In this document: piece by piece, positions 1 to 4,643 of the stretch
Numbering within the stretch: the first letter of the stretch is position 1
Layout of the letters: the number at the start of each line of letters is the position of its first letter
Source of the DNA: an uncultured Collinsella sp.
GTDB lineage: Bacteria; Actinomycetota; Coriobacteriia; Coriobacteriales; Coriobacteriaceae
Direction: 5' to 3'
Length of the DNA: 5,333 bases
NCBI GenBank assembly: GCA_934643435.1
Contig: CAKUCJ010000111.1
Span: 1-5,333, forward strand
The notes under the pieces: generated by a model
The model's database searches: none
What the model was told of the DNA's origin: nothing
What the model saw: only the letters and a program-made list of their open reading frames with translations
Program-made: the position numbers and the translations under genes

Positions 1-132
1 CGTATCTATATATCAGCCCACCCGGCTCTCCAGACCAAAAAGCGAACGAGCAGAGCGACGTTCGCAAGCAACGTTACCCAAGGACCTGGGCGGGCGTATA
101 GGGCAACATCGATCGCGAGTTCCGCACGCAAA

Positions 133-155
133 GGAGGCCACTTAATGTGGCCTCC
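133..155. terminator. Terminator-like perfect hairpin
   Basis: GGAGGCCAC (133-141) pairs perfectly with GTGGCCTCC (147-155) around the 5-base loop TTAAT, giving a 9 bp GC-rich stem. Read on the minus strand it is followed by TTTGCG, so it could end the pcrA transcript about 170 bases past its stop codon. Read on the plus strand it is followed by GTCTTGCG, and it could serve a plus-strand gene ending left of the window. Neither side has a long T-run, so terminator function is inferred from stem strength and position. A bidirectional terminator between convergent units is the simplest reading. Confidence 0.45.
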
Positions 156-220
156 GTCTTGCGCAGGACTGCCCGAGCAGGCGACCAAAGCCCCCGGCGC
201 GCCCGCCTAGCCGGATGTAC

Positions 221-319
221 GGGTTTTCCAGGTGCGGCAGATCGGCCTGAAAGAGGAGGGCATAGACCTTGAGGTCATGCCCGACGATTGAAGGCCGAGG
301 TGCCGTGCCTGGGAAAGCC
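221..319. ncRNA. Candidate structured RNA (long stepped hairpin)
   Basis: This is a nearly continuous fold. Outer stem: 228-239 (CCAGGTGCGGCA) pairs with 301-312 (TGCCGTGCCTGG), 12 bp with two G-U pairs. It extends outward through 224-227 with 313-316 and, after one mismatch, 220-222 with 318-320. A 2x2 internal loop (240-241 / 299-300) leads to a perfect 7 bp stem, TCGGCCT (242-248) with AGGCCGA (292-298). A symmetric 9x9 internal loop (249-257, purine-rich, against 283-291) leads to the terminal stem 258-263 with 277-282, a bulged A264, and GACC-TTGA-GGTC (265-276). CCTAG (206-210) could also pair with CTAGG (322-326) to close a larger domain. Stepped stems separated by symmetric loops are typical of folded RNAs and not of simple terminators. 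The strand is undecided. On the plus strand the segment GGCCGAGGTGCC and the trailing GGGAAAGCC loosely recall the Moco/tungsten cofactor riboswitch class, but this is from memory and weak, and no plus-strand gene follows. On the minus strand it would lie in the 3' tail of the pcrA message. Confidence 0.4.
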
Positions 320-321
320 GC

Positions 322-3222
322 CTAGGTCAGTTTCACTATAGGTGCAAAGCCCTTCATCAGCTTTTTGGTCTGGCCGGTCTTTTCGAATTGGACCTCGATC
401 ATGTCTCCGGCGACCGAGATCACGGTACCCGTGCCAAAGGTCTTGTGGCTCACGGTATCGCCCGCGGCAAAGTCCTGCGATGCACTGGCGCGATCGACCT
501 TGCGCTCCACCGTCGGCGACACCTTGGACGACGGCTTTTTGGCTCGCGGCGCGCCCGAGCCAAAGGTCGAGGCAACGCGGCCGGCGTCGGGCGAAACCCC
601 ACGATGGCGCTCGGTGCCATAAGTGCTGCCGCCAAAGAAGTCGTCAAAGCTCGATCCGCCGCGCGAACCGGAACCGCCGGTCGAGCGCGTATGCGAACCG
701 AACACCTTGCCGCCATACATATCCGAGCCCATGCCCGAGCCAAAGGTGCCGTGACGGTCGCCGCGCTTCTCCCAGCCCGTGCCCTCAAAACCGGCAGAAC
801 CGATGCCGCTAAACTCGATATCCTCAAACGGAATCTCGTTGAGGAAGCGCGAGCGCGGATTGGCAGAGGTCGAGCCGTAGGTGCGGCGCGTGGCCGCATA
901 CGTCAGGAACAGGCGCTTGCGGGCGCGCGTGATGGCGACGTAGGCCAGGCGACGCTCCTCCTCAAGCTTGCCCGGATCATCGCTGCCGCCAAAGTCATGC
1001 ACGTGCGGGAAGATGCCCTCCTCCATACCGGCCACGAACACCGCCGGGAACTCCAGGCCCTTGGCGGAGTGGATGGTCATCATGGTGATGGCATGCGTCT
1101 CGCCGGCCAGGGAATCCAAGTCGGAGCGCAGGGCCAGCCACTCCATGAGAGCAGGAAGCGCCTTACAGGTGAGCGGACCGTAGGTGCGCTCGATCTCGTC
1201 GGCATGCACGGCACCGGCCGGCAGCTCCGTCGGCGCGGCATAGGCGTTGCCCGCGATGGCGGCGGCCAAGGCATCCTGCGGCGAGAGCGCCGGAGCGGCC
1301 AGGCTATCGAGCGGATTGGAGCCAGCGGCATCGCGAGCGCCGACCAGCGCCTCAAACGAGGACGCGGGCGCGGACGGGCCGGGCTCGGGCGCCGGGGCGC
1401 TCACCACGACGGGCTCGGGCTCGGCGCCGGCCGGCACATCGGCAACGCCAGCCGCACGCAGCTCTTCCAAGCTCTCGAGCGTGCCCTCGATATCCTCGTG
1501 CGTCTCCTCAAATTCGGCGGCAACGCCCAGGAATTCCTGGATGTTCTCGGCGCGGCTCTCGGACTCCATAGTGCCCTCGGCGCGGAACGCCTGCAGCAGG
1601 CCCGTCTTGTCGACGATCATCTCGACGACGTCCTTGAGCTCGCCGTCCATGCGACGACCCTCGCGCACCAGCGCCACAAAGCTCGACAGGCCGTTGCGCA
1701 CCTTGGCGCTAAACATGCCCGTCTCGGCCGTCGCGATCTCGCAGGCCTGGAAGAACGAGCAGCGGTTGTCGCGCGCCAGCTGCTCAATCTTTTGAATCGA
1801 GGTGGAGCCGATGCCGCGGCGCGGCGTGTTGATGACGCGCTTGACGCTCATCTCGTCTGCCGGGTTCACGATCATCTTGAGGTAGGCCATGACATCGCGG
1901 ATCTCGGCACGGTCGAAGAATCGTGTGCCGCCCACAATCTTGTAGGGCACACCTGCGCGCAGGAACATATCTTCGAGGATACGCGACTGCGCGTTGGTGC
2001 GGTAGAACACGGCGATGTCGTCATAGCTTGTGCCCTTGGAATGCAGCTTCTCAATCTCGCCGGCAATCCAGCGGCCCTCGTCGCGTTCGTCGCTCGCCTG
2101 GAAAGCCTGGATCTTCTCGCCGTCGCCCTCGGCCGTAAACAGGCGCTTGTCCTTGCGCTGCGAGTTGTGGCGCACCACGGCGTTCGCGGCGCTCAGGATA
2201 TGACCCGTGGAGCGGTAGTTCTGCTCCAGCTTGACGGTCTTGCAGTTTTTAAAGTCCTTCTCGAAATCTAGGATGTTGGTGATGTCGGCACCGCGCCAGC
2301 TGTAAATGGACTGGTCGTCGTCGCCTACGACCATAAGGTTTTGGTACTTGGCGGCCAGCAGGTTGGCGATCTCGTACTGGACGTGGTTGGTGTCCTGATA
2401 CTCGTCGACGCTAATGTAGCGGAAGCGCTCCTGATACTTGTCGAGCACCTCGGGGCGGGTACGCAGCAGCTCGAGCGTGCGCACGAGTAAGTCGTCAAAG
2501 TCCATCGCGTTGGCGGCGCGCAGGCGGCGCTCCAGCTCCAGGTAGACCTGCGCGGCCTTTTTGTCGTTGGGGCTATCGGCGCTCTTGAGCATGTCCTCGG
2601 GCCCGATCATGGCGTTTTTGGCCGAGCTGATCTTGCTGCGAATCATGTTGATGGGGAACTGCTTTTGCTCAATGCCGAGCGCTTGCATAATGTCGCGCAC
2701 CATGCGCTTTGAGTCGTCATCATCGTAGATGGTGAACTGACCGGTGTAGCCCAGCAGGTCGGCGTCCTCGCGCAGCATGCGCACGCACATGGCGTGGAAG
2801 GTGCACACCCACATGCCGCGGGTGCCACTGGGGATGAGCGCTGCCAGACGCTCGCGCATCTCGGCCGCGGCCTTGTTGGTAAACGTGATGGCCAGGACCT
2901 GCCAGGGCTTAACGCCCAGGTCGCCAAGCATATGCGCGATGCGGAAGGTCAGGACGCGGGTCTTGCCCGAGCCGGCGCCGGCAAGAACCAGCAGCGGGCC
3001 CTCGGTAGTCAGGACCGCCTCACGCTGGGCGGGGTTCAGGCTATCGATATCGACGAGCGGCTTGGCGGGCTTGGGCGCCGGGGCCGGGGCGTCGTAGATG
3101 TCGAGCGGAACGAGCTCGGGTTCCGGCGCGGCGGGGGCGGTGTACGCATCGAGCGGCACGGGTTCCGGCGCGGGCGGCACGGGCGCGGCAGTGTTCTTTT
3201 CCCAGGGCAGGGGCTGGGTCAT
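322..3222 (-). CDS. pcrA: ATP-dependent DNA helicase PcrA/UvrD (superfamily 1A)
   Basis: A 966-residue 3'-5' DNA helicase. The family unwinds DNA in nucleotide excision and mismatch repair, strips recombinase filaments and resolves replication-transcription conflicts. All SF1A motifs are visible: Q motif LNPAQREAV (62-70), Walker A AGAGSGKT (81-88), Ia TFTNKAAAEM (about 113-122), Ib TFHAMCVRMLR (141-151), DEYQDTN Walker B (273-279), III GDDDQSIYSWRGA (300-312), IV EQNYRS (333-338), V TIHSAKGLEF (716-725) and VI RRLAYVAITRARKRL (757-771). The C-terminus (about 921-965, GDTVSHKTFGTG onward) matches the Tudor-like domain by which PcrA contacts RNA polymerase. The start at 3222 is preferred because GAGGAG lies 6 bases upstream; an in-frame extension to 3306 has no such support and would cross the likely promoter. 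The protein is about 200 residues longer than usual. The excess is a 60-residue Pro/Ala N-tail, an insert of about 100 residues between 2B-domain segments (about 574-684), and a Gly/Ser/aromatic linker (about 805-920). PcrA is favoured over UvrD or Rep on lineage and the Tudor tail. Confidence 0.95.
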   Translation of the reverse strand: MTQPLPWEKNTAAPVPPAPEPVPLDAYTAPAAPEPELVPLDIYDAPAPAPKPAKPLVDIDSLNPAQREAVLTTEGPLLVLAGAGSGKTRVLTFRIAHMLGDLGVKPWQVLAITFTNKAAAEMRERLAALIPSGTRGMWVCTFHAMCVRMLREDADLLGYTGQFTIYDDDDSKRMVRDIMQALGIEQKQFPINMIRSKISSAKNAMIGPEDMLKSADSPNDKKAAQVYLELERRLRAANAMDFDDLLVRTLELLRTRPEVLDKYQERFRYISVDEYQDTNHVQYEIANLLAAKYQNLMVVGDDDQSIYSWRGADITNILDFEKDFKNCKTVKLEQNYRSTGHILSAANAVVRHNSQRKDKRLFTAEGDGEKIQAFQASDERDEGRWIAGEIEKLHSKGTSYDDIAVFYRTNAQSRILEDMFLRAGVPYKIVGGTRFFDRAEIRDVMAYLKMIVNPADEMSVKRVINTPRRGIGSTSIQKIEQLARDNRCSFFQACEIATAETGMFSAKVRNGLSSFVALVREGRRMDGELKDVVEMIVDKTGLLQAFRAEGTMESESRAENIQEFLGVAAEFEETHEDIEGTLESLEELRAAGVADVPAGAEPEPVVVSAPAPEPGPSAPASSFEALVGARDAAGSNPLDSLAAPALSPQDALAAAIAGNAYAAPTELPAGAVHADEIERTYGPLTCKALPALMEWLALRSDLDSLAGETHAITMMTIHSAKGLEFPAVFVAGMEEGIFPHVHDFGGSDDPGKLEEERRLAYVAITRARKRLFLTYAATRRTYGSTSANPRSRFLNEIPFEDIEFSGIGSAGFEGTGWEKRGDRHGTFGSGMGSDMYGGKVFGSHTRSTGGSGSRGGSSFDDFFGGSTYGTERHRGVSPDAGRVASTFGSGAPRAKKPSSKVSPTVERKVDRASASQDFAAGDTVSHKTFGTGTVISVAGDMIEVQFEKTGQTKKLMKGFAPIVKLT

Positions 3223-3228
3223 GGGCGA

Positions 3229-3234
3229 CTCCTC
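3229..3234 (-). promoter_or_regulatory. pcrA: Ribosome binding site of pcrA
   Basis: GAGGAG on the minus strand ends 6 bases before the ATG at 3222-3220. It is the main reason for choosing this start over the in-frame upstream codon at 3306, which would add 28 Arg-rich residues unlike any PcrA N-terminus I know. Confidence 0.75.
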
Positions 3235-3283
3235 ATCTGACGGACGGCGCGCCTGCGGGCGGCGCCATAGTTTGAGCCGTACC

Positions 3284-3314
3284 AGTATACCGAGCCGCGC
3301 GGACACCGACGCAA
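3284..3314 (-). promoter_or_regulatory. pcrA: Likely sigma-70 type promoter of pcrA
   Basis: On the minus strand TATACT (3289-3284) is a near-consensus -10 box in otherwise very GC-rich DNA. The best -35 candidate is TTGCGT (3314-3309), spaced 19 bases away, which is longer than the ideal 17. Transcription would begin near 3277, giving a leader of about 55 bases that contains the ribosome site. The -10 is convincing and the -35 is weak. The hairpin repeat at 3362-3430 lies about 50 bases further upstream, outside the core promoter. Confidence 0.5.
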
Positions 3315-3361
3315 ATCACACCACGACTCCGTGCACCGCCACCACCCAAGCATCACCAAAT

Positions 3362-3430
3362 AAGTTGCGGTGAAATAGTTCCTCCAAACGGCCTTCTGGC
3401 CCCCAAACAGGAACTATTCCACCGCAACTT
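3362..3430. repeat. Hairpin repeat, family A copy 1
   Basis: The left arm (3362-3383, beginning AAGTTGCGGTGAAATAG) pairs with the right arm (3409-3430) over 22 bp with a single A-C mismatch (3373/3419). The 25-base apical region (3384-3408) contains a small inner stem, GGCC (3390-3393) TTCT GGCC (3398-3401). The first 17 bases of the arm recur exactly in copy 2 at 4565-4581, and the distal stem differs there but is still paired. This copy sits between two divergent genes, pcrA and the dehydrogenase, so it cannot terminate either of them. Its right arm lies where a -35 element for the dehydrogenase would be expected. A non-autonomous REP- or REPIN-like element is my preferred reading; a regulatory stem is the alternative. 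Confidence 0.75.
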
Positions 3431-3484
3431 CGATTGGCTCGAGGGGATAGAATATCTACCACTTCTACCCCATCCCCACATAGC

Positions 3485-3490
3485 AGGAGG
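3485..3490 (+). promoter_or_regulatory. Ribosome binding site deciding a GTG start
   Basis: AGGAGG lies 6 bases before the GTG at 3497-3499. It selects GTG over the in-frame TTG at 3434, which lies just outside the hairpin repeat and has no ribosome site, and over the later ATG at 3521, which would remove the first beta strand of the dehydrogenase fold. Confidence 0.8.
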
Positions 3491-3496
3491 GCTATT

Positions 3497-4495
3497 GTGA
3501 AGCATAGGGTGCTCTATTACATGGTCGACGGTTCGACCGAGGCGGGCCAGGCGGTGCTCGACACAATCGAGGGTGGCGAGCAAATTGAGCTGGTTGGCTG
3601 CGCGCATGATCCCAATGTCTGCCCCACCGCCGAGCAGCTGATCGGCTGCGAGGGCTTTGTCGGCGAGTTCGGTCCCGTCGATGATGCGTGTGCCGACGCC
3701 ATGGCGGCCGCGGGGATGCGCATTGTCTCGAACATGTCTATCGGCCTGAACCACGTTGCCATCAACCGGCTGGCCTCACATGACATCACCGTCACCAACT
3801 GCCCCGGATACTGCTCGGACGATGTCGCTCAACACGCCATCGCCTTAATGCTTGACCTGATGCGCCAGGTTACGTTGCTCAACCGCGACGTGCGTAATGG
3901 CGTCTGGAATCCGCTGGGTGGATACACCATGCACCGCACGCAAGGCCGTACGTTGGGACTGGTCTTTTTTGGCAGCATCGCGCGTGCCGTCGCGCCCATC
4001 GCGCAGGCGCTCGGCATGAAGGTGCTGGTATGGGCGCCGACCAAGAGCGCAGAAGAGCTTGCCGCCGCCGGTTGCGTCAAAGCCAAGACGCTCGACGAGC
4101 TGCTCTGCACATCGGATATCGTCAGCCTGCACTGTCCGCTGATTCCCGAGACCGAGAAGCTGATTGGCGAGCGCGAACTTGCGCTCATGAAACCCACGGC
4201 GTTTTTGATCAACACGGCCCGCGGGCCCATTGTGGACGAGGATGCCCTGGTCGCCGCGTTGGACAAGGGCATCGCCAGCGATGGCACGCGCGGCATCTGC
4301 GGTGCCGCACTTGACGTGCTCGCCGACGAGACCGCGCCCAACCAGGCCCTGATCGCACACCCACGCTGCATCGTCACGCCCCATTGTGCGTACAGCACGC
4401 AAGAAGCCTACGACACCGTCCGCCGCATGTCGCTGCAGGCCGTAGTAGACAAGCTCGTCTTCAACCGCAAGCCCGAACACACCGTGGCCGAATAA
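3497..4495 (+). CDS. D-isomer-specific 2-hydroxyacid dehydrogenase family protein
   Basis: A 332-residue cytosolic NAD(P)-dependent oxidoreductase that would interconvert a 2-oxoacid and a D-2-hydroxyacid. The length is normal for single-domain-pair members (about 310-340), without the ACT domain of long SerA proteins. The order is: N-terminal catalytic lobe (1-100), NCPGYCSDDVAQHAIAL (101-117, the family's N-PGY-AEHA helix), nucleotide-binding domain (about 102-295), and C-terminal return to the catalytic lobe. The catalytic set is intact: Arg242 in NTARGPIVDEDAL, Glu278 in LDVLADET, and His296 in TPHCAYS. The glycine-rich loop is unusual. Family members have G-x-G-x-x-G, but here residues 157-162 read FFGSIA, keeping only the middle Gly159, and the acidic residue that usually follows the second strand is Ala180 (WAP instead of YDP). 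This may change the cofactor preference from NAD to NADP. The substrate cannot be told from sequence; phosphoglycerate, glycerate, hydroxypyruvate and branched 2-hydroxyacids are all possible. It starts at GTG with a strong ribosome site. A weak -10 (TAGAAT, 3448-3453) has no good -35. It is divergent from pcrA and appears to be a single gene. Confidence 0.88.
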   Translation: MKHRVLYYMVDGSTEAGQAVLDTIEGGEQIELVGCAHDPNVCPTAEQLIGCEGFVGEFGPVDDACADAMAAAGMRIVSNMSIGLNHVAINRLASHDITVTNCPGYCSDDVAQHAIALMLDLMRQVTLLNRDVRNGVWNPLGGYTMHRTQGRTLGLVFFGSIARAVAPIAQALGMKVLVWAPTKSAEELAAAGCVKAKTLDELLCTSDIVSLHCPLIPETEKLIGERELALMKPTAFLINTARGPIVDEDALVAALDKGIASDGTRGICGAALDVLADETAPNQALIAHPRCIVTPHCAYSTQEAYDTVRRMSLQAVVDKLVFNRKPEHTVAE

Positions 4496-4496
4496 A

Positions 4497-4563
4497 TTGG
4501 TGCAAAGGGGTCAGGTTTATCTGCGCCATGTTGGTGCAAAGTAACCTGACCCCTTTGCACCAA
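4497..4563. repeat. Hairpin repeat, family B, with alternative fold
   Basis: The element begins one base after the dehydrogenase stop codon (4493-4495). Arm 4497-4517 (beginning TTGGTGCAAAGGGGTCAGG) pairs perfectly with 4543-4563 over 21 bp. The 25-base apical region (4518-4542) can form TGCGCCA (4522-4528) with TGGTGCA (4532-4538), 7 bp with one G-U. It also contains a second direct copy of the arm start, TTGGTGCAAAG, at 4531-4541, which can pair with CTTTGCACCAA (4553-4563) instead, giving an 11 bp stem. The two folds exclude each other. No T-run follows on the plus strand (AAAAAG), so it is not a canonical intrinsic terminator for the dehydrogenase, although it could block 3' exonucleases. 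The GGGGTCAGG core recalls repeats linked to REP-associated tyrosine transposases, which is an inference. Confidence 0.75.
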
Positions 4564-4632
4564 AAAGTTGCGGTGAAATAGGGACTGTTGAAGCCTTCGA
4601 CAAGGCCATTTAATCCCTATTTCACCGCAACT
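4562..4632 (-). terminator. uppP: Probable intrinsic terminator of uppP formed by the repeat
   Basis: Read on the minus strand, the 19 bp stem of the family A repeat begins 11 bases after the uppP stop codon and runs directly into TTTTT (4566-4562), the arrangement of a factor-independent terminator. The stem is longer than most and its apical region is structured, so termination may be a side effect of a repeat that landed here. The T-run is only five bases long and overlaps the last stem base. Confidence 0.5.
4566..4632. repeat. Hairpin repeat, family A copy 2
   Basis: AGTTGCGGTGAAATAGGGA (4566-4584) pairs perfectly with 4614-4632 over 19 bp. The 29-base apical region holds an inner stem, GCCTT (4593-4597) CGAC AAGGC (4602-4606). 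The base of the arm is the same as in copy 1 at 3362-3378 (17 identical bases, AAGTTGCGGTGAAATAG), while the distal pairs differ (GGGA/TCCC here, TTCCT/AGGAA in copy 1). It starts two bases after the family B element and ends 11 bases before the uppP stop codon. Confidence 0.78.
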
Positions 4633-4643
4633 CAGGGGAAATC

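Larger units (their letters stand above)
1..321. other. Intergenic region without a supported gene
   Basis: This stretch precedes the pcrA stop codon. The only open frame of note runs on the minus strand from a TTG at 188 to a stop at 6 (60 codons). It has no convincing ribosome site, crosses the perfect hairpin at 133-155 and resembles no family I know, so I do not call it. Two things are supported: the terminator-like hairpin at 133-155 and the long structured element at about 221-319, both listed separately. A short 5 bp inverted repeat, ACGTT (58-62) with AACGT (70-74), is too small to interpret. Bases 1-57 and 75-130 show nothing recognisable. The neighbour to the left is unknown, so this may be either the 3' end of a convergent unit or the leader of a gene beyond the edge. 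Confidence 0.6.

Noticed and set aside
6..188. Minus-strand 60-codon frame with a hydrophobic C-terminal half
   Set aside because: It starts at TTG without a ribosome site, crosses a perfect terminator-like hairpin and matches no family I recognise.
388..2271. Plus-strand open frame of 627 codons antisense to pcrA
   Set aside because: It lies wholly opposite a confident helicase gene. Its product is low-complexity Ala/Arg/Leu/Gly, as expected from the reverse strand of GC-ending codons, and it has no domain or motif.
3223..3306. Upstream in-frame extension of pcrA
   Set aside because: It would add 28 residues without family similarity, cross the likely -10 box TATACT, and lacks the good ribosome site found before the ATG at 3222.
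3845..4480. Minus-strand frame of 211 codons opposite the dehydrogenase
   Set aside because: Shadow of a gene with clear catalytic motifs on the plus strand; no motif of its own.
4497..4563. Intrinsic terminator of the dehydrogenase on the plus strand
   Set aside because: The stem is strong but is followed by AAAAAG rather than a T-run, so a canonical intrinsic terminator is not supported in this direction.
4384..4581. Plus-strand 65-codon frame across the dehydrogenase end and the family B hairpin
   Set aside because: It is out of frame with the dehydrogenase and its second half is only the translation of the inverted repeats.
3362..4632. CRISPR array formed by the repeated AAGTTGCGGTGAAATAG units
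   Set aside because: The copies are over 1 kb apart, each is a self-contained inverted repeat, and there are no regular spacers or cas genes.
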